DNA of 64,000 nt from Bolinopsis microptera (taxonomy: Eukaryota; Ctenophora; Tentaculata; Lobata; Bolinopsidae): assembly GCF_026151205.1 (NCBI RefSeq), contig NC_087077.1, positions 15,908,983-15,972,982 on the forward strand. The letters run 5' to 3'. Each line of letters opens with the position of its first letter. Position 1 is the first letter of the stretch. A program made the translations under genes and the position numbers. The notes under the pieces are model-generated. The model ran no database searches and was not told the origin of the DNA. It worked only from the letters and a program-made list of their open reading frames with translations. Positions 25,985 to 37,481 of this stretch are shown in pieces.

Positions 25985-28900
25985 TCATGTGTTTCTGCGA
26001 CGACACCAGCCAGCAATCTTGAACCAGTTTGGAACTTCCTTCCATCTTCGGTTACGACCTTCTGGCGTTGTGAAGGGTTTCTCCTGCCAAACGTTCTGAA
26101 ACACAGATGGAAAGTCATATAATATTAGGTATGATGTAGTCAAACGGCAAATCTTACTATATATAAAGCGAGACGATCAACTTTGACACGACTTTCCGCA
26201 AAAACTGTGAGAGATATACAACCGAAAATTGTGGTGTCAAAATCGCAAAATAAATAAACATTGGCCCCCTTTCTTCATGAGGCGGCCGAAATCTTAGGGA
26301 CACGTTCATGAAAAGGTGGCACTAGAGATTGATTTTTCACTGCCAAAATTGTGTGAAGCATTTTAAAATACTTGCGTCTCAAGGAGTATGCTATGAAAGT
26401 TAACCAAATTTTAATATGTGGTCCAAAAAGATTCAAATATCACATAATTAAGTCATTCATCTCTTTATATCTGTTAATTGTGCAGATATGAGCCAGAAAT
26501 CACAAAATATTCATTTCTTGCACCTCTAATGATGAATTTACATTCTGTGAGTGTGTCCTGCTTCTCAATGTGATTATTGAACCTTTTTGAGATAGTTGAG
26601 TGTTAAAAGTGCAAAGAATCACCGGTTAAATGTGGAGTTACGATGCAATTATCACACACAGGGTTAATTCTGACTAAGTATTTTAGAATGATAAATGTGA
26701 TATGAATATCAACGGAATGATTGTAATAATGAACTCTATCGATCACAATTATAGCATGTTAACTAATATTTAGAGAATTTAGATGGTTAAAAGTGCCATA
26801 ATGAGTCAAAAATCACATAAATGAGCATTTATTGAAATTATGCTGTATCAGGGGAATGTATCACTTTTTGGCTCTATATCAGGTTGGTATTCATAGTAAA
26901 TCTGCAGTAATTTGTTGTGACACTTGTTTATGGTCATGGAGAAGTTCGTTATTAGAGTAATAGTGGAATCAATAATCACAAAACACTGATTTTAAACTGA
27001 GTAAACTAGGCAAGTACTTTTACAGCTCAAGCCATGATAATTTTGTCGCCATAATGTGACAAATAAATCATATCAGTAACATATAATACTTAATTGAATT
27101 TTTGAAATGTGATTATCGATTCATTACCTTTACTTTCAAAATGTCATTACAACTTGAACATTACATATGATTAAATTGTCACACTTTAAAGAAAATTACA
27201 TATTTGGTAGCTAGATTTGTGTGATTTTTGAATCATTTAAGCACCAAGATCAAAAATTATCGCCCAAAGGCCTTCAATATGGTATAAGCTTAGACATGGA
27301 TTCAAAAATCACATAATAAGAATCATAGAATGGATATAAATTGTCATATCGTGCACTTAATTTAAGGCTTACTATAGTGTGACTTAATAGCGCACCTTTA
27401 ACGAAAATGTGATTTTTGAATCATATTAACTGGTTTTAATACTATTTAATACTATTTTGTACCCTAAAAAATGATAGAAAGCCAATAAAAAAGTTAGATG
27501 ATTCAATAATCACTGCTCAAAATAGGCTCATTTCCAACGTTTAAGTTGTGATTTTTGAATCATTTTGGCACCAATAACAATTTCAGATAAGACATTCCAT
27601 TCCTTACATGCATTATAGTCACCATATCAATTTTGGCGTCTTTGTGAATAGTACTTTTCAGATTATCTAGTGTTGATTCATCTTGCATTTCTAATTGTGT
27701 GATATTTGAATCCTTGGCACACAAATAACGATAACTCCTGTGATATAAGCACTAGAGACTCCGTGATTTCAGGATCATGAAATTTAATCGAATTTCTAAA
27801 GGTATAGATAGATATATCAACCAACAAAGAGCAATGACTATTTTTAAATCGCATTTTAAAAATTCAATCTCTAGTGCCACCTTTTTTTGAACGTGTCCTT
27901 AGAGTTTTTCAAATTTAGCATGCGCTTTGGCCACAGCCTGAATTTCAAAAACAGCAAAACGGGTAAAAGGCCTAGCTGAGCAATAGGGCAATAGATATGA
28001 TTTTCAAATATATAATAGGAAGAGCTTAAATGACGTATTTATTGAGGATGCTGAGCAGAGATTGGATCGGAATGGACTGACGATTGATTGTATGAGAAGA
28101 TTAGCTGCAGATCGAAAGGGATGGAGAAATGTTACCCGCTGAAGTTGTATAATACAAATTGATGACACAGTTGATGCAGACTAATCCTTTTGGATTGAGA
28201 TCTCGCCATGTAACATGACGTATGTATTAGCCGGTCGGCAGTGTACCTATTTGCCATTCAAACTATCAGAAAATACTGAACGAAACTTTTATTATGAAAA
28301 TCTCTGCAAGCAAAGTTGAACATACCCTGGCTTCAAACATGTAAATCTCCTCTGTATCTCTCTTATTCAATGTCATTGCAGCGTTAAAGGCTTCTCTATT
28401 AAGCTTTCGTCCGATTAAACTGTTCATGTCAGTATTCTCTGTGATCTCTTTTAAATTAGGGGTCCCTGCCTTATTGAACTTCCATGATAACTGAAATTGC
28501 ATTTGGTTTTACAGACTGATTTATACAACTTATTAATAATTCTTATTACAAAGTTAGAAATGGTATTGGCGTATAGCTGCTTAGTGCTTATGGATTTCAA
28601 AAATCTCATTCTAGAAATTCTCTTTCTAAATTTTGAAACCCAAATATCCCCTGCTTGTTCAAATAATTATTTATCAATTTTAACGAGGGCCCTTAGATCC
28701 AACAATTAAAACTAACCTCAAAATAACTCAGTTGATTGTCTGCTACTAGTATGGTTTTGTCAGCTCCGTATGCGAATGCTCCTTTGATAATTTGGTCAAC
28801 AGTTGTTGTTTTTCTTTTAATTTTTTTTGTCAAAATTTCCTTCCTTTCTTTGCCCGCCCAGGTAAGTAAAACATAGGGTTCTTTTGTCCCCTCCTTCAGT

Positions 28901-31900
28901 ACCACCGTGTATCTAGCTATCAAGTTACCAGCATACAGTGCAAACACTGTAATCTTCAACTCGTGGGGTACTATGAAGAGAGCCTCGATTGTACCGTGAG
29001 CTTGATGAAACACATCTGTCACTCTTTTTGGATACCCATCAAATGGGTACCATCCTTCTGATTCTTGTCTCATTCTCCAGATAAAAGGTCCGGATACTAT
29101 GTATGCGAAATCTGAGGGATTTTGCTGATGTGTCTAAGAATAGAATCAGCAGCTTAAATGTAGTGGAAACTGAACGATCAATAAACACAGTATTTCATAA
29201 ATAATGAATATCCATGACGTATACCACACGTCATCAAACCTTAGAAGGGCACTCTATTAACAGTTCTCGACTGATTTGAATGTCCTGCACAGCAGATTGA
29301 AGCATCTCTAAATTATTTACTATTTTTATTGTATTGCTGTGTAAATTTGATTTTAATTCTAATTCTAATAACTAAGTATCTTACCTCCCACGCGTACAGC
29401 AGCATCTATTTGAGAGTGGCATTCTGTTGGAAATGTGGTTCTGGGAGTGTACTGTATTCCTTTAACTACTGTGCTTTGAAACATGTTTACAGCTCCAACA
29501 CCAGACTGAGGTAACTCTATAGCGTGTGTGGTTGTTAGTTAGTGGTAATATCATATTCTGTTGGGAAACGATCAGAGTTAAGGGGGCAGGGGGGGGTCTT
29601 TATGAAATTTCTCTCGAAATTGATTTTATAGTTGTTTCTGATAGAGGGGAGTGATATCTATCTGCTGCTTTTGGTCCCATGGAAAAATATTGTTTCTAGC
29701 CGAATTTATTGCCGGTCAAAGGTCAGCGTTCATGTGTAATTGTATTGCGCGAGCGATTTTCAATCGCGTGCCCTGAAAATCGAGTCTAAAATTCTATCTT
29801 CTCCTACATTTTTTGAGCAATCACCTTGAAACTTTCAGGATATGTTCTAAGGACCATTTAGAAGATTCCATTCGATCAGAATTTTAAGATAGGCCTTAGA
29901 AAATTTTTTATTCGATTTTGAAAATCTTGGACCTCGTTTTTTGACGATTTTTCATGAACGCTGACCTTTGACCGGCAATAAATTCGGCTAGGAACAATAT
30001 TTTTCCATGGGACCAAAAGCAGCAGATAGATATCACTCCCCTCTATCAGAAACAACTATAAAATCAATTTCGAGAGAAATTTCATAAAGACCCCCCCTGC
30101 CCCCTTAAATTGCAATTAAATACTTTCCTTGTTATCATTATTTAAATAACTTATCGAAAATGCTCATTTGAATATACAATTTAAGCTAACCTGGGTACAA
30201 AGTATGAACTGCCATGGTATCATCGTTGTGCATATTCTGGATCTGGAACGCATTTTTAGGGTACCCTGGCTGCATAAGTGCGTCTTGTTGCTGGGAGTGG
30301 AGAATTCCTAGAGCATGTCCTGGAGTTTGTATAATACGTTATTTTCTAAAACAGATTAATAACGAGTAAATCACATGGTCACTCTTTTGACACTAAGTTA
30401 AAACCAATTATCACTAACTTATTTAAGTTAAACAATTACTAAATAAGAATATTCTCACCTATTTCATGGGCAGCAACATAAAACATGCTTACTGCTCTAC
30501 CTCCGTGATCATGCTCACTAATACCGAACTTCTGGAAATCATTGAAATGTATTTCACTGTTGGTTGGAGCATAGGCATGGGCCTTCTCTACACCTGCACC
30601 GTGGTAGGTTCTACTGTCAGCATGAAGTCCTTTGATAAACATGAACACTATCTCAGCACTTGCTGTGGGTGCTACTTCTTGAAAATTAAAACCGGTGTTG
30701 GAGAAAAGATTCAATGCTTTGAGAACCTCTTGCCGTGTCCCATCTTGCTTGAGAATGGAACTGAAACAGAAGTTTCGTTTACCAATTTTGGCGGCAAAAT
30801 TATTTTGCAGTCCAAACAAATTCTAACACAAGTTTAGTCCATGTGAATGTCATTACATCAATATGGCCAAACGTTCCTATTGGTGTGATAAACCAGATAA
30901 CTGTTCACATTTAAATTACCTGAAGTTCTGGAAGTTGAATCTTATAGACATAGTGCTTTCAACAATTCCCCACTTGTGACTTGAGAGTGAAAATCTTTTT
31001 CTGCGAGTTGGTTTGATACGTTTTGTAGCGCCACTAGATAATGTCCATCTCTTGCAAAGACGAGACAGCATTATATCGTGGTCTCCTTCATGTGTTATCA
31101 CAGCAGCCTAGTGTAATTAATAATTATTCATCAAAATAAGAATACAGGAGATTGAAAAGTATTATTTTGAATAGGATTCTTCTGACTATTTATTTATAGA
31201 TTCCATCATGCACTTACTGCCAAACAATTTTATGTCTGTAAGAGTTCGTTTAATAAGGGGTCGTTCACACATTACGTGATCACTTTTGGCCAAATTTTAA
31301 CCCCCCCCCCCCTCCGTAATTAGTTTTACACATAGCTATTGTGTTAAAAGTACACTAGAAACCCCCTCCAGTGATTACATAATATGTACGAACGACTTCT
31401 AAGTGCGTGAGTTTGTTATGTTCGGACGTCATGACATACCGATGATATCAGTTGAGTATTATACACAGTTTTGGCCACCTCTTTTCCTCTAATTGAAACA
31501 TGCACCTTGCCCAGGATCCCTCCAAGGCGCTTATAAACATCAAGTCTGGCCTTGAAAGCAAGGGTTTTAAGGTCATTTTCAGTCAGACTATAACATGAAT
31601 CTAACACAGACTCTTTGGACACCAAGTTTGATAAGAATTGACCTGAAAAGTGAAATTATTATTATATTATAATGAAGTTAGCCTACAGTAATACAATTTA
31701 TTAGGATAATCAATATCTCACAAAGGCCAAACCTAACCTAAAAATAGTCCAGGCAGATTGATAAGTATACTTATTACTTACCATAAAATAAAGTAAGGAA
31801 CTGAGCACATAGTTTCCCACTCATAAGTCTCAACGCAACTATCTCTAGAGGAGTGTCGTCTCCATTTGCAGTTTTGGTATCATAGTTGAAACCGAGGAAA

Positions 31901-34900
31901 ACTGACCGGCTTCTTCCGTTTCTAACGTCATTGAACTTAATGTCTACTTCCAGATAGTAAGATTCAGATTCAGCCACTAACGAAGCACTCTCCTTTGCCC
32001 CTATGGAGATCAGCATTATTATTTTGGAATGAGATAATTCTAATAACTTCGTCAGCCAAGGATTCAATTAATCGATATCGCACAATACACTATAGTTTTG
32101 ATAATTCTCTAATCAACTGTGTCACAAAATTTCGAAATTTGGGAGATTCCCAAGTTACCAGTTCACTCCTAGAAATGAAATGAAGATAGAAACTAACTAA
32201 CTAAACACAACACTGTCATACATGACCAGTAACCATAGTAACCATAGTAACCAGTCACTGAAATGTTATCAGTTGTGTTTACCTGGCATCATGAACGCAA
32301 CTAATGTCTTTTGTTCGGCTGGTATGATAAGAGTGCTTGTTTGATTTGTACACTTTTCTCCGTTCTCATCAAATACCAGGTCAGCATTCCCACACCTGTC
32401 CTTTTGCATGAACCCTACCATCTCTTCCGTAATTTCACCTAATAAAATACAATCACGTGAGATGACGTCATCATGTGAGATGACGAAATCACGTACATGA
32501 GCTAACATTTAAGTACACGGTAGTCGGTAACCAAATGTAAATCTGGCGTCAGTTTCATAACCTACCATCTTCAACATGGCCATTGAAGCGTAGAAATGAT
32601 TGAGTTGCTTTTTCTAAATCATTCTGATCAAACTTTGCTCTTTTCTTTGTTCTCTCTCTATCTCTTGAGGGTGCCTCCCCGGCTTTCTCATCCATGGTAT
32701 TATCTACATAACCTTTTGGACGATAACATGTTATGAGCAAACTTGTACACTTCTCTTTGTAGTTATTTTGGAATTTTATGATTTTAAACTACGTGGTTTT
32801 ATTTTCTCTAGATGTTCCCGGTATTTAACTTAATTAAGAGTTTTACAAAGCAATAACCAGTAACCATAGTAACCAGTTTTACAAAGCAATGATAATATTT
32901 ATGATCATATTTACGATCGTCAATCAGATATTAGTCTCACCAGCAAAGGCAAGGAAGCCAAGAGGAGTTTTAGTTGCATTTGGGAGATTCCCAATATCTT
33001 GTAGAACTTTAATGGGGATAGGCTCTTCGATTGTGACCACTGCAATTTTAACTCCTGAATTTAATGTTTATTAGCGTTTGCAGAACATATTTCAGGTTAG
33101 AGACTTGAAAAACGAACGTGAATAGTGGGCTCAATTTCCACGAAAAGTCAATATGCATCATCCTAAGAACTATGAAAAAGAGCACACCATAACAATAGCA
33201 TAATAAAGTTTTACCGTCTGCTCGCTCCTCTATTTCAGGTTCCATATCCGGGACCCTAAACGGTGTCTTGGTTTGGACAGGTGCTTGGGTTGGGATAAAC
33301 TCTCTTTCTTCCATATTAGGGATTGTTGGGGCGACTGAAATATCAATATGGATATCAGGACTCAGGAGGCCCAGAATTAAAAGAAGATTAATGCTAATAA
33401 ATAAAATATCAAGTTATCATGGATGTAAGCCTCTGACAATAAGTTAATAGAATGTAACTACGGTAACCAAGGTAACGTTACCATGGTAACTAACCCTCCT
33501 CTTCAATTCCAAAGACCAAAACTCTGGCCACTTTCATGTTCTTGCTGGATGATTGTATTTTCACTGCATGTCCCAGTAAACTATCGTTCTTAATAAAGAA
33601 TTTAAAATAGTTGTCAGTTGTATTAACAATTAACACTTGAAGATTGGCTATTATTCATGAATATTGAATATTATGCGAATATTTTGTGAATTTATCATCG
33701 TCTCTTGAAGTATAATCTGCTATTTAGAAGGTAATGATTGTTCTACCACCTGACATCTATTAACCAGTCAGTTTGTAGCACCAAACAGTCACATATAATA
33801 CCGTCAGCGAGCCCCTCATCTCAGCTGTTATTGACAATAAACTTTAAACACATTACTCTTACCGTTCGGCAGTGGATCACATAGCGTGTCATGGACTGGT
33901 CTTCTAGTTTTCCATCTGCAACCCCACAGTAGGACTGTCCCACATATAAAACCGCATCTTTAATCGTCGTTAATTCGCTCTCATCATCTGGAGCATACAG
34001 CTCTATCTGGGATAGATACTTTTAAGAACAGAGCCCCTTTATAGACTTTATAGACTTTATAGACTTTATAGACTTTATAGACTTTATAGACTTTATAGAC
34101 TTTATTATAGACTTTATAGACTTTATAGACTTTATAGGATACTGGATAAGTATCCGAGACTTTCCAAGTGCCGAGATGGTATTTCATAAATTAGAATCCA
34201 TTTTTATAAAACCTACCTTGGTAATCTTGGATTGCTTCTCGAGTGTAACAGTCAACCAATTGTGACTTGCAGCAAGCTGGGCATATGTACTGTCTCCGGA
34301 GAGGCAATCCTTAGCATCCGACTTATTTCCACCGGTACTTTTAGGCTGATCCAAGACAGCGCCAATTAGAGTTAAAGGTGATTCTGGAGTGATATTCAAA
34401 AATGTGAGCTACGGATTGTGGCTTTCAGAAGTAATGGTAGTGTGGAATATAACTCAAAATGTCTTCCAATTTGTTGGTTCTATATTGTTTTGTTGTTGTC
34501 GTTATTATTGTCGTTATTATTGTCGTTATTATTGTCGTTATTATTGTCGTTATTATTGTCGTTATTATTGTTGTTGTTCTTGTAGTCTGTGATATCATGA
34601 TGTTGCGTGAATGTGCTTTCAAAGGATACAGTTCCCTGACACAACGTTCCATAATGCTTCCTGTGCTTCACTATAATCAACATCGGGTCTCCGGATCTCT
34701 CAAATGCTGTGTGAATTTCTATTGGGCGCTGCAAATATTTGTATCCCCCTAGAAAAATTATCTGATTATTTTACTGCATGAACTTTATCACTCCTACTCT
34801 GAAGAAAAATGCGCTCAGACAACACAAAGTTGAAACCGCGAGTCCACCATAAACTCGTGGGTTTTGTAAAGTTTTAAATGTATCATGCTTCACAGTTTAA

Positions 34901-37481
34901 ACATAATGCTTAAAATGTTCCAAAAAGTTTTTGTAAGAATAATCTGACTTCAGCAAATACCTTGAATTCCAGTTATAACTATCTCATGAAGCAGCAGCAT
35001 GGTTTTAGAGTGTTTCTTTGATAAAGATATCCTGTCCCCATATCCATCGCAAGTAAATCTGGGGGATAATGAGGAAATGGTCACAGTTGAAATGGTCACA
35101 GTTGAATGCTTATTGCTTATTAAATAATACTACAGGTTTATTGACAGCTCTCTCCCATAAACAAACTTCCTTACTGACCAGGTCTATGAAAATAAAACGC
35201 TCGTGGAACATTTGCATCTTATAAACCCGCTTAGTGTGCTAGCGTTGGAGAAAACCAAATCAGTAAATGTTTACAAAATCATACTCCAATCTATAACCAA
35301 TGTCCTATACCTGTAAACCTGATCCTGCTGTCTGAGTCCATGTCCTTGCACGAGTGTACCACATCTCTTAACAAAACTTGACCCTTGGTACAGATCCACA
35401 TCAACAAAGGACATCTCATCTTTACAGAACTTGTACGTCTTCTTGTTCTGTACACAACCCCACGTTTTGTTGAACCAGCTGGTGTAGTAGTAGGAATGTA
35501 GGGTCAACTGATTAGGATAAAGTGGCCTTGTTATCGGAAAAATAGAATATTCAGGTGAGAATTATCAAGTATTTAAACAATATCATGCGTTAAGTAGTCA
35601 AATCTTTTATTCATTTTCTGATTTGTTTATTTGAATGAAGTTTCGAATCATAGTACAGAGGGTTTTCTTGCAAAAAAGATCGGTACGGGTAAATGCCTCA
35701 CAGAATGGCTAGCCTCACAGAATGGCCAAATTTGTAAATGTTTTTGTAACTAATTTTTTATAAAAGACTGGTTTTCAAATTTTTGAACTAAGTTTACATT
35801 TTGGTGAGAACTTCTGGCACCAGTATGACAAAAGATGTTCAAAGAATAGTATTCATCAAACAAAACGAACATTGTTCAATATAGGAAGAAAAAAATGCTA
35901 AAATGGCTACACGCCTCACAAAATGGCCAAAATATGCCTCACAAAATTTGTTTTCAAATTTTTGAACTAAGTTTGCATTTTGGTGAGAACTTCTGGCACC
36001 AGTATGACAGAAGATGTTTAAAGAATAGTATTCATCAAACAAAACGAACATTGTTCAATTTAGGAAGAAACAAAATGTTAAAATGGCTAAACGCCTCACA
36101 AAATGGCCAAAATATGCCTCACAAAATGGCCAAAATTTAAAACTCCTTTTATTCAATGAAACCATAAGTCTAAAGTATTCACAAGCTATTTATCATACAA
36201 TAACACCCCAGATGGAGTGTTTTTACAGCCGAATGAAGGTTATAAATCATGAAATCAGGGAATATGAACAACGCCACACAAAATGGCCATTTTTGGTGTA
36301 GGAAATTATGCCCTTTTTATTCAGTTCTAAGAAATTTCACCTATATGGGGGTGTTAACAAGGCATATTAATACCAGCAGCATGCCTGAAACAAGAGCCAA
36401 AGGTTTTAGAAAAATAAAATTTTCTCGTTTTCTTTTTTTTTTTGCCATTTTGTCAGGCATTTTTTCTTTTTTGTGAAATAATTTTTCACAGCTCAGTTTT
36501 TTCGTGAGTTTTAGGTTATTACCCCATTCCTTAATAGGTTTTCTAAGAACGTGTGGTGATAGAAATTTAAAAAGTATCTCCATCAACAAAATTATAGAAA
36601 TTCAGATTTGGCCATTCTGTGAGGCATGTTTTTTTGGAGGAAGATTTTCCGGCCAATTTTTCTCAAAGAAAAAATGGTTATGAGATTAAATGAACCCCCG
36701 GGAAGAAAAATATGAGTGTCAACTTAGCTTCTTATGAGATAACAACTGGAATAAAGTGTGTTTTGTGACTTTGAGAGACCTTCCTTTTTTTTGGCCATTC
36801 TGTGAGGCAAATACCCGTATCACAAATATTAAAACTCACAGTAGCGATATAGACCACTCCACCAAACTCAGCCTGCCACCATAGCTCATCCCCGTGAGCG
36901 CTTCCATCCCACTTACTGAGCACTACCTCCGCTGCAACCCTCATATCATTGTCAAAAGCGGGTCCTGGTCCAGCTGTGTGGTATGCAGGGTTTATCTGGC
37001 GGGTTGTAGAGGGTACTATCTCTTGTAACTCTGGTAACTCTGGTAACCCTGGTAACCCTGGTCTCTTGTTGGTCCCTCTTCCGTGGGAACGAACTGTATC
37101 ATTTCCATTGAAGAAGGCATTATTTAGAAGAAGAGAAGATAAGTCAGAGGTGTTCCTATTCAGGAGATTTGAAGGCGGGAATATGTCTGTACCATTCAGG
37201 GCATAACTTAAAACAGCTGAAATGTTTAAAATTACTTACAAATTAAACCTCTTTAAAACATTTGGTTACTGATAGTTTTCACCAAGTAAAAGAGCTTCAA
37301 TTATTATCAAATCACCAGTGACAAGTGCCTTTGTTGAAGAAATGATAGATAGTGTCAAGTGAGGTCTCATTTGTAAAGGAACCTACCTGACTGTAATGCT
37401 TAACTCACCTGAACTGAGAACAACATCACTTTCCGCTAAAGAAATTAAAATATTAATAGCAAAAAACTTAACAAAAATCAT
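25985..37481 (-). CDS. MMP-B: secreted furin-activated matrix metalloproteinase
   Basis: Twenty exons, from 37409-37481 to 25985-26095, sum to 3,531 bases (1,176 residues). Start ATG 37479-37481 opens a signal peptide (MIFVKFFAINILISLA). Approximate residues: 20-250 and 250-383, two discoidin/fucolectin-like galactose-binding segments; 460-531, prodomain ending in cysteine switch RCGNADL (525-531); 532-737, insert; 738-741, furin site RRKR; 742-909, catalytic domain with HEIGHALGILH (864-874) and Met-turn at 882; 910-1176, hemopexin-like blades and FKIAGWC tail. Exons: 37409-37481, 36840-37216, 35311-35507, 34961-35058, 34217-34383, 33863-34006, 33495-33588, 33215-33334, 32941-33054, 32566-32712, 32283-32438, 31782-32000, 31440-31642, 30920-31107, 30459-30760, 30191-30319, 29385-29516, 28717-29111, 28326-28490, 25985-26095. 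It should act outside the cell on matrix or sugar-coated substrates; the substrate is unknown. Confidence 0.9.
26151..26275 (+). repeat. Dispersed repeat R1, partial copy
   Basis: TTACTATATATAAAGCGAGA followed by a GCAAAAACTGTGAGAGATAT block, matching 62932 onward. It is adjacent to E2, in the last MMP-B intron. Confidence 0.6.
26298..27898. mobile_element. Motif-array DNA element E2
   Basis: Starts GGACACGTTCATGAAAAGGT, then GGCACTAGAGATTGA, and ends with the inverse, TCAATCTCTAGTGCCACCTT then TTGAACGTGTCC. It is flanked by TTAG on both sides (26294-26297 and 27899-27902). Inside, the motif TGTGATTTTTGAATCATTTT followed by GGCACC, or its inverse, recurs near 26440, 26790, 26968, 27110, 27219, 27298, 27410, 27498, 27547 and 27696. 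No ORF of note. It lies in the last intron of MMP-B. Confidence 0.8.
28326..29516 (-). other. MMP-B hemopexin-like exons
   Basis: Exons 29385-29516, 28717-29111 and 28326-28490. Blade signatures are ECHSQIDAAVRV.DFAYIVSGP, IEALFIV..FALYAGNLIARYT, IKGAFAYGADKTILVADNQ and EAFNAAMTL. The frame is intact throughout, in contrast to MMP-A. The repeats follow the hemopexin pattern (acidic residue, Ala-Ala, aromatic, G) only loosely, so the assignment rests also on position after an MMP catalytic domain. Confidence 0.7.
29582..30104. mobile_element. TTAA-flanked foldback element T2
   Basis: 523 bp between TTAA at 29578-29581 and 30105-30108. Inverted repeats of about 150 bp (29582-29735 and 29951-30104) start AGGGGGCAGGGGGGG or its near inverse, leaving a loop of about 215 bp. 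It is related to T1 at 13108. It lies in the MMP-B intron between the zinc-motif exon and the first hemopexin exon. Confidence 0.8.
30191..31107 (-). other. MMP-B furin-site and catalytic exons
   Basis: 30920-31107 (RRKR site, then start of the mature enzyme), 30459-30760 (most of the catalytic domain, ending AAHEI) and 30191-30319 (GHALGILHSQQQDALMQPGY). The three zinc histidines, catalytic Glu and Met-turn are all present, so the enzyme should be active once the prodomain is removed. Confidence 0.92.
31257..31397. mobile_element. MITE-like element M2
   Basis: Ends GGGGTCGTTCACACATTACG and the inverse, GATTACATAATATGTACGAA with CGAC; related to M1 (14407-14689). It has an internal C run and lies in an MMP-B intron. 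Confidence 0.5.
31440..32712 (-). other. MMP-B prodomain, cysteine switch and inserted region
   Basis: 32566-32712 (NDLEKATQSFLRFNGHVEDG) and 32283-32438 (KDRCGNADL) give a standard MMP prodomain end. 31782-32000 and 31440-31642 then encode a region not normal for MMPs at this place (YYLEVDIKFNDVRNGRSRSV, PLEIVALRLMSGKLCAQFLT, GKEVAKTVYNTQLISS). It could be an extra beta-sandwich-like domain within the propeptide, since the furin site lies after it. Confidence 0.75.
34043..34137. repeat. 10-bp tandem repeat (TATAGACTTT)n
   Basis: About nine units with one small interruption, in an MMP-B intron. Confidence 0.95.
34496..34570. repeat. 12-bp tandem repeat (TCGTTATTATTG)n
   Basis: About six units, in an MMP-B intron. 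Confidence 0.95.
35684..36819. mobile_element. Motif-array DNA element E6 (GCCTCACAGAATGGCC family)
   Basis: Inverted ends TACGGGTAAATGCCTCACAG and, reversed, TACGGGTATTTGCCTCACAG, with a possible TA target. The motif GCCTCACAAAATGGCCAAAA recurs forward at about 35696, 35712, 35911, 35935, 36092, 36116 and 36270, and reversed (GGCCATTCTGTGAGGC) at about 36610 and 36793, with a weaker copy near 36440. An internal direct duplication of about 180 bp is also present (35780-35950 and 35955-36130). No transposase. It lies in the second MMP-B intron. Confidence 0.75.

Larger units (their letters stand above)
32941..37216 (-). other. MMP-B N-terminal galactose-binding-like exons
   Basis: Exons 36840-37216 through 33495-33588 encode two segments of the discoidin/fucolectin (FTP-like) type. 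The first has AFDNDMRVAAEVVLSKWDGS..LWWQAEFG; the second has DSTYAQLAASHNWLTVTLEK..ITKIELYAPDD..CGV and ends VARVLVFGI. A short linker rich in Pro and Glu (33215-33334) follows. Exon 37216-36840 contains an LPGLPELPEL mini-repeat. Assignment is by pattern (Trp, 'VxLE', Cys pair, final 'VFG'). Confidence 0.6.

Noticed and set aside
34389-34752. Val/Ile- or Asn-rich ORFs on both strands
   Set aside because: Translations of the 12-bp tandem repeat.
36341-36589. Minus-strand 82-codon ORF
   Set aside because: Lies inside element E6 in low-complexity T/A-rich sequence; no protein pattern.
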